This document shows, piece after piece, positions 35,247 through 44,238 of a stretch of 64,000 bases of DNA. The stretch is from NCBI GenBank assembly GCA_017466345.1, contig JAFTUI010000006.1, positions 1 through 64,000 of the forward strand, read 5' to 3'. The translations under genes and the position numbers were made by a program. Each line of letters begins with the position of its first letter. The stretch's first letter is position 1. Source of the stretch: Tidjanibacter sp. (lineage in GTDB: Bacteria > Bacteroidota > Bacteroidia > Bacteroidales > Rikenellaceae). The notes under the pieces were generated by a model. That model saw only the letters and a program-made list of their open reading frames with translations. It was not told the DNA's origin and searched no databases.

Positions 35247-36632
35247 ATGGGATTTTTGACACCTCCCCCCTTTAAGCCCGAACGCACGGGCGCAGAGGCA
35301 GACAAAGACTACAAACGTCTGCGCTGGCAGGTATTCATCGGAATCTTCATCGGCTATGCAGGTTTCTACATTGTCCGCAAGAACTTCTCGATGGCAATTC
35401 CATTCCTCGGTGAGTTTGGCTTCGAGAAAGGCGAGCTGAGTATCGTACTTTCGATGAACGCCATCGCTTACGCACTGTCGAAATTCTTGATGGGTAGCGT
35501 ATCCGACCGCAGTAATGCTCGCCGCTTCTTGCCCCTGGGTCTTATCTTGGCATCTATTGCTATGATGTTTATGATTGTACCCGTTGTGGCATTTGGTCCC
35601 GAGCAGAAGGGTTTGGCAATTGCAGTTATGGCAATTTTGAACTTCCTTGTAGGTTGGTTCAACGGTATGGGTTGGCCTCCTTGCGGAAGGGTTATGACCC
35701 ACTGGTTCTCGCAGAACGAGCGTGGTACGATGATGTCGATTTGGAACTGTGCCCACAATGTGGGTGGCGCACTCGTAGGTCCTATGGCTGTCTATGGCGC
35801 AATGTGGTTTGGCTCGTGGTTCTATGGCGAGCAGACCGAACTTTACTTCCTCATCGGTACTTACGTTTTCCCCGCTGTTGTGGCAATCTTCGTTGCTATT
35901 TTGGCATACATCCTCATCCGCGACACCCCACAATCGTGCGGTCTGCCTTCGGTTGAGAAGTGGCGCAACGACTATCCCAAGAATTACAGCGAGAAACACG
36001 AAGAGGTGCTCTCGACCAAAGAGATTTTCTTCAAACACGTTCTCAACAACAAACTCCTCTGGTACATCGCCATTGCTAACGCATTCGTGTATATGGTACG
36101 CTACGGCTGCCTCGACTGGGCTCCTACCTATCTGAAAGAGAGCGCAGGCTACGACATCAAACAGGCTGGCTGGGCATACTTCCTCTACGAGTTTGCGGCA
36201 ATTCCCGGTACTCTGGTGTGCGGTTGGCTGAGCGACAAGGTCTTCAAGGGTCGCAGGGCTATGCCTACCATCATCTTTATGGCTATCGTGGCTGTGTTCA
36301 TCTACCTCTATTGGCAGTTCTCGGCTAACGTGACCATCGTTACCATTTCGCTCATCGCCATTGGTTTCTTCATCTACGGTCCCGTTATGCTCATTGGTGT
36401 ACAGGCTCTCGACCTTGCTCCTAAGAACGCCGCAGGTACCGCCGCAGGTCTTACCGGCTTCTTCGGCTACTTCTTCGGTACTGCAATTTTGGCAAACATC
36501 GTTATTGGTTACGTTGCCGAGAAGGCAGGTTGGGATTGGACCTTCGTATTGCTGATTGCAGCGTGTCTGTTGTCGGTAGTTCTGATGGCTATGACCAACA
36601 AAGAGGAGAAGAGGCTCCTTGCAAAGAAATAA
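35247..36632 (+). CDS. glpT: Glycerol-3-phosphate transporter (MFS)
   Basis: 461 residues, twelve-helix major facilitator of the organophosphate:phosphate antiporter family. Family motifs: YIVRKNFSMAIPFL in helix 1, MGSVSDRSNARRFLPLG in the 2-3 loop, and the GWFNGMGWPPCGRVMTHWF segment of helix 5. Imports glycerol 3-phosphate in exchange for phosphate. A related hexose-phosphate specificity (UhpT) is possible from sequence alone, but the operon favours GlpT. 34 bp after glpC. Confidence 0.94.
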   Translation: MGFLTPPPFKPERTGAEADKDYKRLRWQVFIGIFIGYAGFYIVRKNFSMAIPFLGEFGFEKGELSIVLSMNAIAYALSKFLMGSVSDRSNARRFLPLGLILASIAMMFMIVPVVAFGPEQKGLAIAVMAILNFLVGWFNGMGWPPCGRVMTHWFSQNERGTMMSIWNCAHNVGGALVGPMAVYGAMWFGSWFYGEQTELYFLIGTYVFPAVVAIFVAILAYILIRDTPQSCGLPSVEKWRNDYPKNYSEKHEEVLSTKEIFFKHVLNNKLLWYIAIANAFVYMVRYGCLDWAPTYLKESAGYDIKQAGWAYFLYEFAAIPGTLVCGWLSDKVFKGRRAMPTIIFMAIVAVFIYLYWQFSANVTIVTISLIAIGFFIYGPVMLIGVQALDLAPKNAAGTAAGLTGFFGYFFGTAILANIVIGYVAEKAGWDWTFVLLIAACLLSVVLMAMTNKEEKRLLAKK

Positions 36633-36699
36633 CAAAACACAATTTCTATAAAACTAAAATTTTTAACCACTATTTATTAACCAAATTTCAAGTAAGTGT

Positions 36700-38064
36700 A
36701 TGAAAACTACTAAGAAAAACTTGTTGAAAGTTGCTACTATGGCGTTGGTTTTTGGTGCAACCCTGACATCTTGCACAAAAGACGTTATCAACGATCCATT
36801 TAGCACTAACGACATCCCCGAGTTGGGTACTTTGGACGAGGCACGCTTGGAGGTAATTGCTTACACTCCCAAGAATGCTATCATCGCTCACCGTGGTACT
36901 GAGTTCTGGGCTCCCGAAGAGAGCGAGGCTGCAATGCGTTGGGCTCGTAACCAGGGCGCAGACTATTTGGAGATTGACGTTCAGATGACCAAAGATGGTG
37001 TTGTACTCGCACTCCACGATGAGTCGTTGTCGCGCACTACCGACATCGAGAACGTTTATCCTACCCGCGAGGTGGATTACACAAGTTCGTTTACCTATGA
37101 TGAACTCCTCAAACTCGACATCGGTTCGTGGTTCAACGCTGCTGTTCCTGAGCGTGCTCGCGAGTCGTTCGTTGGTTTGGATATGCTCTGCGTTGAGGAC
37201 GTTTTGGCTATTGCTGAGGGTAAACGTATCAAACGTGACGAGAACGGCAAACGTGTTGTTGAGCGTGACGCTGAGGGCAACTACCTCCGCACCGTTTACG
37301 AGCCCGACCCCGCAGATAACGGCAACCGCCCCGGTGTGTATATCGAGACCAAATCGCCCATTATGTTCCCCGGTGTAGAGAGACAACTCCGCAAAGTTCT
37401 CGAAGAGAACGGTTGGTATGCAGCGGACATCAAAGACCTCAAAGAGATTGAGACTTTCCCCGGCAAGGTTGGCTTCGCTAACACTCCCGCTCGTGTCATT
37501 CTCCAAACATTCGATTCCGCAGGTTTGGCAAGTATGAAGGCTGCCTTTGCTCCCCGCGTAATGCCTACCCTCTATCTTATGATGGATATGGTAAACAGCA
37601 CTCCCGCAAGTTACGCTATGATGATTAATACCGGTATTAAGAATGGTGCTACCCATATGGGTCCCAACATCGACTATGTTGATGGTTATCCTACCAGCCT
37701 TAATGTATGGCAGACCGAGATGATTCGCTCGACCGGTATGGACATCCACGCTTGGTCGTTCAACACCAACGCTCAGTATCTTGCTTACACAGGTCCCTAC
37801 CGCGACATCGCCCGCGAGGGTGGCGCAGAGTACAACGCTTGCGATATGACCTTCACCAACCGTACCGACCTTACCATCAAATACTACAAAGAGACTTTGG
37901 CTCCCTATGCTGATGCTGGTAGGAACTACTTCCGTTCCAACGAGTCTTGCCGCGAATGGGGTAAGAAGAATGGCAACGAGGTTCTCGCAAATCTTCCCGA
38001 TGATATTCACGCATCGAAAGAGATTCTCGATCCCCGTAAGGTTCTCGATGATCTTGGTTACTAA
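36700..38064 (+). CDS. glpQ: Periplasmic glycerophosphodiester phosphodiesterase lipoprotein
   Basis: Releases glycerol 3-phosphate from deacylated phospholipids. 454 residues with a lipoprotein signal (VFGATLTSC, cysteine about 25). The GDPD active site is clear: AHRGTEFWAPEES (HRG plus E), DYLEIDVQMTKDGVVLALHD and the later VYIETKS lysine-glutamate pair. An insertion rich in charged residues (about 165-210) separates parts of the barrel. Supplies GlpT with substrate; 67 bp after glpT. Confidence 0.93.
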   Translation: MKTTKKNLLKVATMALVFGATLTSCTKDVINDPFSTNDIPELGTLDEARLEVIAYTPKNAIIAHRGTEFWAPEESEAAMRWARNQGADYLEIDVQMTKDGVVLALHDESLSRTTDIENVYPTREVDYTSSFTYDELLKLDIGSWFNAAVPERARESFVGLDMLCVEDVLAIAEGKRIKRDENGKRVVERDAEGNYLRTVYEPDPADNGNRPGVYIETKSPIMFPGVERQLRKVLEENGWYAADIKDLKEIETFPGKVGFANTPARVILQTFDSAGLASMKAAFAPRVMPTLYLMMDMVNSTPASYAMMINTGIKNGATHMGPNIDYVDGYPTSLNVWQTEMIRSTGMDIHAWSFNTNAQYLAYTGPYRDIAREGGAEYNACDMTFTNRTDLTIKYYKETLAPYADAGRNYFRSNESCREWGKKNGNEVLANLPDDIHASKEILDPRKVLDDLGY

Positions 38065-38108
38065 TAAATGTCAAATGAGTATTAACTAATAAAACAGAGA
38101 TTACGACT

Positions 38109-39485
38109 ATGAAAAAATATATCGTTATGGCTCTTTGCCTCGCAATGAGCGCTACTATGTTTGCTCAGGAGACAGAGGCTCAGAAAGAACTGAAAGCCGA
38201 AGTAAACAAGGGTATTGTTAAGTTCCAGTCCGAGGATGGCGACTATTCGTTCCGCGTAGGTGGTCGCGTAGTTCTCGATGGTTCGCACTATGTTGGTGGT
38301 TTCACCGATCGTGGTTCGGGTGCTGCTATGACCTCGGCTCGTCTTCGCATCATCAGCAAGATGGGTGACAAGGTAGACTTCAAACTCGATGCCGACTTTA
38401 TGTCAAGCACCTTCATCAAAGACGCTTACTTGCGTTATCACACCAGCGAGAACGGTTTTGTACGCTTCGGTAACATCACCGAGCCCTTCTCGGCAGAGAA
38501 CATCATCAGCACTTTCGATGAGCCTTTCATCGCCAAATCGGCAACTATGCAGGCATTTGGTACCGGTCGTGCTATTGGTGCTACCTACCGTCACTACCAC
38601 GATTACTTCTGGTTTGAGGGTGGTCTTTTCTCGGAGAAGATTCACGCACGCAAAGCCGGTGATATGGGTTGGGCTGCTACCGCACGTTTGCTCGGTCGCA
38701 TCCAGGGTGACGACTACCACTTCCACTTGGGTGGTGCTGTAACTACTCGCCGTCCCGATGCTAATGGTTATGCAGATGGTAGCGATGATTACAACCGCAC
38801 CGTTACTTTCTCTTCGAACTTGGAGAGCGCTATTGACAACACTCACTTCCTCTCGGCAACTGCCAACAATGCTAAGAACATCTTCAAGTACAACATCGAG
38901 GCTATGGGTCACTACAAGAACTTCTACGCCAAGGTAGAGTACACCGGTGTTAAGGTTGCTCGTGAGCGCAACTGGGAGGCACTTTGCCAGAGCTATGCAG
39001 GTTCGTTGATGGGTCTTTATATGCCTACTCCCGCTGCTGCCAAGGCTTTCTTGGGCGATGATTTGCAGTACAATTTCAGCGGTTACACTGCTGAGGTAGG
39101 TATGTTGGTAAAAGGTGGCGACTACAAATACAACTCGGTAGAGGCTTTGATGCGCCGTCCCGGTGCCGGTAGCCTCGAACTGTTGGCTCGCTACAACCAC
39201 ACCGACCTGAACACCATCAAAGAGGGTAGCATCTTCCACAACAACGGTTACACCGGTGCTGGTTTTTACAGCAACGCTATGATGATCGCCTTCTATATGA
39301 AGAACGACAGTGTTGCCGGTGGTAGCGCAGACACCTTCACTTTGGGTGCTAACTACTTCTTCACCGACCAGATTGTTCTCCGCGTGAACTACAACCTGGC
39401 TTACTACAACAACCCCTACAACCTCAACTACTGCTACGACAATGTTATGCACGCAGTTCAGGTTCGCTTGGGCTTCGAGTTCTAA
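38109..39485 (+). CDS. OprP/OprO-like outer-membrane porin
   Basis: 458 residues with a signal peptide (MKKYIVMALCLAMSATMFAQ). A short helical stretch (QKELKAEVNKG) precedes the barrel, which starts FQSEDGDYSFRVGGRVVLDG, as in the phosphate-selective porin O/P family, and ends in the aromatic VRLGFEF. Last gene of the glp operon, 44 bp after glpQ. Its place suggests uptake of anionic glycerophosphodiesters or glycerol 3-phosphate through the outer membrane (inference). Confidence 0.88.
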   Translation: MKKYIVMALCLAMSATMFAQETEAQKELKAEVNKGIVKFQSEDGDYSFRVGGRVVLDGSHYVGGFTDRGSGAAMTSARLRIISKMGDKVDFKLDADFMSSTFIKDAYLRYHTSENGFVRFGNITEPFSAENIISTFDEPFIAKSATMQAFGTGRAIGATYRHYHDYFWFEGGLFSEKIHARKAGDMGWAATARLLGRIQGDDYHFHLGGAVTTRRPDANGYADGSDDYNRTVTFSSNLESAIDNTHFLSATANNAKNIFKYNIEAMGHYKNFYAKVEYTGVKVARERNWEALCQSYAGSLMGLYMPTPAAAKAFLGDDLQYNFSGYTAEVGMLVKGGDYKYNSVEALMRRPGAGSLELLARYNHTDLNTIKEGSIFHNNGYTGAGFYSNAMMIAFYMKNDSVAGGSADTFTLGANYFFTDQIVLRVNYNLAYYNNPYNLNYCYDNVMHAVQVRLGFEF

Positions 39486-39550
39486 TCAAGGGTAAGCGAC
39501 TTATTCAAAAGACTGTTTTTTCATAATACAGTATATTTAAGTTTTGGGTG

Positions 39551-39585
39551 CCGCCCCCGCCAGAGATGGTGGGGGCGGTTTTTTT
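39551..39585 (+). terminator. glp operon terminator
   Basis: CCGCCCCCGCC (39551-39561) and GGTGGGGGCGG (39568-39578) pair with one G-T wobble and are followed by seven T residues. Marks the end of the glpA-to-porin transcript. Confidence 0.93.
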
Positions 39586-39602
39586 GTGGAGTAGCGGTAG
39601 TA

Positions 39603-39692
39603 GATATGAGAGATATGAGAGATATGAGAGATATGAGAGATATGAGAGATATGAGAGATATGAGAGATATGAGAGATATGAGAGATATGAGA
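39603..39692. repeat. Ten perfect copies of GATATGAGA
   Basis: Ten exact 9-bp units in a row between the glp terminator and the clpX 3' hairpin. The frame through it would give only a Met-Arg-Asp repeat with no start signal. Confidence 0.97.
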
Positions 39693-39713
39693 ATTGCTAC
39701 TACTTCCCACAAA

Positions 39714-39771
39714 AAACCTCCCCCTTGCTCTTGGGTATCTTTTTTAATACCCGTGAACAAGGGGGAGGTTT
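39714..39771 (-). terminator. Long hairpin, GGGTATC family, copy 2
   Basis: Arms 39714-39738 and 39747-39771 pair over 25 bp with two mismatches and one G-T pair around the loop CTTTTTTA. The outer arm sequence (CCTCCCCCTTG / CAAGGGGGAGG) is unrelated to copy 1, yet self-complementary. It lies 49 bp past the clpX stop. Confidence 0.75.
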
Positions 39772-39820
39772 ATTTTAGTTGTCGGTTATCAGCTATCAGC
39801 GACAGTTGGCGGCTAATGCT

Positions 39821-41122
39821 CTATGCCAACTTCTCGGAGCGTTTGATGCGACTCTCGGCGTACTCCTTAGTGAAGGTAAACTCCTTTAAGCCCGAAGATG
39901 GGAGGTCGAACATAGCGTCCGTAACAATCGCCTCGCAGATGCTTCTAAGTCCCCTCGCGCCCAACTTAAACTCCACAGCCTTATCTACAATGAAGTCCAA
40001 CGTAGCCTCATCAAACGAAATTTTCACGCCATCCAGCTCAAATAGTTTGGTGTATTGTTTGATGATGGAGTTTTTGGGCTCGGTGAGAATTTGGCGCAGT
40101 ATCTCCTTATCGAGCGGTTGCAGGTATGTCAGCACCGGCATACGACCAACAAGTTCGGGAATCAAGCCAAACGAGCGCAAGTCCTGAGGTGTGATATACT
40201 GCATAATGTTTTTGCGGTCGATATGTCGTGCTGCACCCTGGTTGTAGCCCACAACGCGGGTGTTGAGCCTCTGGCTAATTTTCTTCTCTATGCCGTCAAA
40301 AGCACCACCGCAGATGAAGAGTATGTTGCTCGTATTGACCTGCACAAACTTCTGCTCGGGGTGTTTCCTGCCGCCCTGAGGGGGAACATTCACTACCGTA
40401 CCCTCCAAAATTTTCAGCAGAGCCTGCTGCACGCCCTCGCCGCTAACATCGCGAGTAATGGAGGGGTTATCGCTCTTGCGGGCAATTTTATCCACCTCAT
40501 CAATGAATACGATACCTCTCTCTGCCTGCTCCACGTTGTAGTCTGCCACCTGCAAGAGGCGCGAGAGGATACTCTCCACATCCTCGCCAACGTAGCCTGC
40601 CTCGGTCAGCACCGTAGCATCCACAATCGTAAAGGGAACTTTCAGAAGTCGGGCTATGGTCCTCGCCAGCAGGGTTTTACCCGTACCCGTCTCGCCGACC
40701 ATAATGATGTTGGACTTTTCGATTTCCACATCGTCTATGGTTGCCGACTCCGAGTTGGGCGAGTTCTTCTTGGCGACATTCTGCTTATCCTGAGCCGCAA
40801 GAAGGCGTTTGTAGTGGTTGTAGACCGCCACCGAAAGCGTACGCTTAGCAGCATCTTGTCCGATGACGTACCTATCCAAGAATGCCTTTATCTCGGCGGG
40901 TTTTTTTAGGTCGCTCTTTTGGAGCGCGGGCACCGCCCCACCCTTTTTCTTCTTGGAGGCACTCTGCTCTTGCAACACCTCATAGCCACGCTCCACACAC
41001 TCATCGCAGATGGTCGCTCCGTTCATACCCGAAAAGAGCATACCCACATCCATCGCGCTACGTCCGCAGAACGAGCAAGAGTCTACGCCACCGTGTCTGT
41101 GATTATCTTTGTTATTTGCCAT
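39821..41122 (-). CDS. clpX: ATP-dependent Clp protease ATP-binding subunit ClpX
   Basis: 433-residue AAA+ unfoldase that feeds ClpP. Zinc-binding domain cysteines C16, C19, C39 and C42; Walker A GETGTGKT near 140; Walker [11 protein letters not shown]; the IGF-like loop that contacts ClpP and the sensor region are within the normal length. Second gene after clpP with a 15-bp spacer. Confidence 0.97.
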   Translation of the reverse strand: MANNKDNHRHGGVDSCSFCGRSAMDVGMLFSGMNGATICDECVERGYEVLQEQSASKKKKGGAVPALQKSDLKKPAEIKAFLDRYVIGQDAAKRTLSVAVYNHYKRLLAAQDKQNVAKKNSPNSESATIDDVEIEKSNIIMVGETGTGKTLLARTIARLLKVPFTIVDATVLTEAGYVGEDVESILSRLLQVADYNVEQAERGIVFIDEVDKIARKSDNPSITRDVSGEGVQQALLKILEGTVVNVPPQGGRKHPEQKFVQVNTSNILFICGGAFDGIEKKISQRLNTRVVGYNQGAARHIDRKNIMQYITPQDLRSFGLIPELVGRMPVLTYLQPLDKEILRQILTEPKNSIIKQYTKLFELDGVKISFDEATLDFIVDKAVEFKLGARGLRSICEAIVTDAMFDLPSSGLKEFTFTKEYAESRIKRSEKLA

Positions 41123-41137
41123 TTTTTTAAGAAAAGT

Positions 41138-41809
41138 CTATTTGTGTTTGCGTCCAACAAGCACCTCGTCAATCAAGCCATAAGCCTTAGCCTCCTCGGC
41201 ACGCATCCAATAGTCGCGGTCGGCATCGAGTTCTATCTTATCGAAGGGCTGCCCCGAGTGATGAGCGAGAATTTCGTAGAGTTCTTGTTTGTATTTGAGG
41301 ATTTCGCGTGCGGTAATTTCAATGTCCGAAGCCTGACCTTGCACTCCACCCAGAGGCTGATGAATCATCACGCGCGAGTGGGGCAATGCCGAGCGTTTAC
41401 CCTTAGTACCTGCTGTGAGCAGCACAGCACCCATACTTGCAGCCATACCCGTACAGATGGTCGCCACATCGGGCGCAACAAGTTGCATAGTGTCGTAGAT
41501 GCCCAAGCCTGCCGACACACTACCACCGGGCGAGTTGATATAAATCTGAATGTCGCGCTCTGCATCGGCAGTTTCGAGGAAGAGGAGTTGTGCTTGGATG
41601 ATGTTTGCCACATCGTCATTGATGGGGGCACCGAGGAAGATGATGCGGTCCATCATAAGGCGCGAGAAGACATCCATCTGCGCCACATTCAGGTTGCGCT
41701 CCTCAATAACGGTTGGCGACACATAGCCATCCAACAACTGACCATAACGGTGTAGGTTGAGCGAAGAGATACCCTGCGAGAGGGCAAATTTCTGGAATTC
41801 GTTTTTCAT
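41138..41809 (-). CDS. clpP: ATP-dependent Clp protease proteolytic subunit
   Basis: 223-residue serine peptidase. Catalytic triad S125 (GMAASMGA), H150 (MIHQPLGG) and probably D199. The N-terminal propeptide-like tail of about 30 residues is longer than in E. coli. Co-transcribed with clpX. Confidence 0.97.
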   Translation of the reverse strand: MKNEFQKFALSQGISSLNLHRYGQLLDGYVSPTVIEERNLNVAQMDVFSRLMMDRIIFLGAPINDDVANIIQAQLLFLETADAERDIQIYINSPGGSVSAGLGIYDTMQLVAPDVATICTGMAASMGAVLLTAGTKGKRSALPHSRVMIHQPLGGVQGQASDIEITAREILKYKQELYEILAHHSGQPFDKIELDADRDYWMRAEEAKAYGLIDEVLVGRKHK

Positions 41810-41873
41810 ATTGTCTTGTGCTACTGTTTCTATTCATTACAAAGGTTACACCACAATAGTTGCAACCGCTTCA

Positions 41874-41881
41874 CAAAGATA
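41874..41881 (-). promoter_or_regulatory. clpP -7 box
   Basis: On the minus strand TATCTTTG, about 65 bp before the clpP ATG. No TTG was found at the usual -33 distance. Confidence 0.4.
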
Positions 41882-41915
41882 GGAAAAAGAAGTTGAGAGT
41901 TGGCGAAAAAAAGTC

Positions 41916-43766
41916 TTATCGTCTGAAATATCCCTCAAAATCCACATCCAAGAGGTTAAATGGATCAAAGAGTGCATCTATAACTACCGCTGCTTCGAGC
42001 CTTGTTACAGCCCTATGTGAAGAGTACTCCTCCAAGCCCAACGAGTGCCACCACTCATCGGCAGGTGCTGGCAACTGAACGCCCAAACGTTTAAGTGCCC
42101 CCACAAATTCGCCAACTGTCACCTCGCCCGAGCCGAGTCCCAAGTCGCCACCGTAGAACTGCTCGGCAAAAATCTCCTCTGCCAGCAAAGGGGCATCGGG
42201 GCGGAAGAGGGTTTGGTTTTCCCAACCCACATTTCTACCCTCTCCTCGCAGGATACCTGTGGCACCAATGCGTTGTACAGCCCCAAAATGTTTGTGTTCC
42301 TTGGGCAGGTCTACATAGGGCATAATATAGCCTCCTGCATTGAGGAGCTCGGTCTGCACATCCCTTACCGACACCTCGCCCACATCCTTACCCTCCATAA
42401 CCGAGAGGGCAGCCAAGGCGCCTGCTGCTTGTCCGAGTTGCATAACAACGGGTTGGAGGCGGGTGGCTCCGTTGATGAGGTTAGACACCGAAATAGACTT
42501 CTCCACAACGAGCAAATTTTCAACCTCTTGGGGAATAATCACACCCAAAGGCACATTGAAAGAGGGTATGGGATAGAAGTGCAAATCGGGGAGTTCGCGC
42601 CACTTGGGATGAGCGAAGTGATGATGATCTACGGGGTAGTCGCCAACGGCAATACCTGTTCTGTAATAGGGGTGTTTGTAGTCGTAGGGGGCAGCCGCTG
42701 CATCCATAGTGAAGAACGCCTCGCCCACAATGCGCCTCGACTCACGATGATAGGGGAAGAAGGGAAGACCATCTTCGGTGGGGAAAACATCGTCTGCTAT
42801 GCCGAGGTTTTTCATTCCAAGTTGTGTCTGGATGAAGTATACAAAGCAGAGCGTATGATTTTTAGCCCTCATCAACGCCTCCTCGCGCTCCTTTGGCGAA
42901 GCATCCACAATGTTGGCGTAGTAGTCATTACCATAGATGGGCCAATTTATCATATAGCGTCCACCCGGGGTCTTGCCATAGGTAATCATCATATCCGAAG
43001 ACCACAGATACTGTCCCGTCTCGGTCTTTTCGTCACTCAGCGGATTAATGCACGCATTAGCAAAAAGCGTTGGGTCGTAGCCATCGGGCTGAGGAATGGT
43101 CATATCCGCACCCACACCATAGTCCTTCAAAAACGCCACATAGGTCAAATCCTGTATCACATTGTTTGCCTCCTCGGGCGCAATAGACTCCTCGGTGTCG
43201 TGGCGCGACTCCATACCTATGCGATACTCCACGCCACACGCCTTTGCCACATCGCCCAACTCGGTAGCGTCCACCAAAACATCCGCAACAACACTCCTGC
43301 GGCGTCCTTCGCTATCGCGATAGGCAACCTTCCACATCTCTCCACTGCGGCGCACACTCAGCAACTGAGCACACCTCTCCACAGTAAAGCAGTCTGCGCA
43401 AGAGTTGCAGATGTTGGTAAATACCTGCTGACCAATATGGGGGTCGAAATTGATATTGCTCACCCAGCCCGTTTGAAGAGCAGGGTAGCCACCATAGCGA
43501 GCAGCCAAAGAGTCGGTAAACTCTCCGAAGATGCCGCTTCTCATCTTATAGTTGCCATCCACACAGCTCACACCTGCCGAAGTGAGCATTCCTCCAAGCC
43601 AGGGGGTCTCCTCAATAATGAGGGTGCTGACACCCATCCTTGCAGATTGCACACCGGCACTCACGCCCGAAGCACCTCCTCCAACAATCACAATAGGGAT
43701 ATGCGTGGGAGTGCACGACAAGAGAAACAACGTCATCAGAGAGAATAAAATACCACTGTGTTTCAT
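41916..43766 (-). CDS. FAD-dependent oxidoreductase lipoprotein
   Basis: 616 residues with a lipoprotein signal (FSLMTLFLLSCTP, C18). FAD-binding motif IVIVGGGASGVSAGVQSARMG, then GGMLTSAGVSCVDGN and DATELGDVAKACG, the pattern of the FAD_oxidored family (PF12831-like) that is often linked to glycan breakdown. The last 120 residues (from about ILRGEGRNVGWENQTLF) look like an added helical domain resembling S-layer-homology units. Substrate unknown. It sits between tig and clpP, where no gene is expected. Confidence 0.85.
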   Translation of the reverse strand: MKHSGILFSLMTLFLLSCTPTHIPIVIVGGGASGVSAGVQSARMGVSTLIIEETPWLGGMLTSAGVSCVDGNYKMRSGIFGEFTDSLAARYGGYPALQTGWVSNINFDPHIGQQVFTNICNSCADCFTVERCAQLLSVRRSGEMWKVAYRDSEGRRRSVVADVLVDATELGDVAKACGVEYRIGMESRHDTEESIAPEEANNVIQDLTYVAFLKDYGVGADMTIPQPDGYDPTLFANACINPLSDEKTETGQYLWSSDMMITYGKTPGGRYMINWPIYGNDYYANIVDASPKEREEALMRAKNHTLCFVYFIQTQLGMKNLGIADDVFPTEDGLPFFPYHRESRRIVGEAFFTMDAAAAPYDYKHPYYRTGIAVGDYPVDHHHFAHPKWRELPDLHFYPIPSFNVPLGVIIPQEVENLLVVEKSISVSNLINGATRLQPVVMQLGQAAGALAALSVMEGKDVGEVSVRDVQTELLNAGGYIMPYVDLPKEHKHFGAVQRIGATGILRGEGRNVGWENQTLFRPDAPLLAEEIFAEQFYGGDLGLGSGEVTVGEFVGALKRLGVQLPAPADEWWHSLGLEEYSSHRAVTRLEAAVVIDALFDPFNLLDVDFEGYFRR

Positions 43767-43869
43767 AATTGAGAGTTGAGAGTTTTAGTTTTAGAGTTTT
43801 CGAGCAACCGCAAGTTGGTCAATTGAAAGCAGGGCGTTACCTTAATGCCCTTGCGATAATAGTTTTAGA

Positions 43870-44116
43870 TGCAAAAAGCAAAAGAACGGAGGGATTTTTG
43901 TGCCAAAAGAGAGAGCGAGTCCGCACAACGCAAAAAAGCAAAAGAACGGAGGGATTTTTGTGCCAAAAGAGAGAGCGGACTCCAAACAAACAACGCAAAA
44001 AGCAAAAGAGAAGAGGAATTTCAAGGCTTGCGAAGAAGGCGGCTCCGCAGTCAACGCAAAAAGCAAAAGAATGGAGGGCTTTTTGTGCCAAACGAGGGAG
44101 CGAGTCCGCACAACGC
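43870..44116. repeat. Tandem 60-bp units related to the tig 3' end
   Basis: Four units starting near 43871, 43930, 43994 and 44055, each beginning with CGCAAAAAGCAAAA (the second has one extra A). They come in two types: GGA-rich units ending AGTCCGCACAACG and units with GGCTTGCGAAGAAGGCGGCT. Their start matches the sense sequence of the tig end (AAAAAGCAAAATAG). The open frame through the block is repeat-derived and not called. Fills the 458-bp gap between tig and the FAD gene. Confidence 0.8.
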
Positions 44117-44238
44117 AAAAAGCAAAATAGAAGAGGAATTTCAAGGCTTGCGAAGAAGGCGGCTCCGCAGTTTGCTCGGCGCAAATGAGGAAGCCGCCTT
44201 CAAGCGTAACGAAGAAATTACCTTCTATTTTGCTTTTT
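44117..44238 (-). repeat. Nested hairpin element at the tig 3' end (D)
   Basis: Outer arms 44117-44133 and 44222-44238 are a perfect 17-bp inverted repeat, and the right arm lies inside the tig coding end (stop at 44225). Inner arms AAGGCGGCT and AGCCGCCTT flank the core CCGCAGTTTGC-TCGG-CGCAAATGAGG. Confidence 0.8.

Noticed and set aside
39603-39692. CRISPR-like regular repeat
   Set aside because: Units of 9 bp are directly abutting with no spacers, and no cas gene is in the window.
43769-44188. Open frame with Lys/Arg-rich repeated peptide
   Set aside because: It is only the translation of the 60-bp DNA repeats; no start signal, no family, and it is read through hairpin arms.
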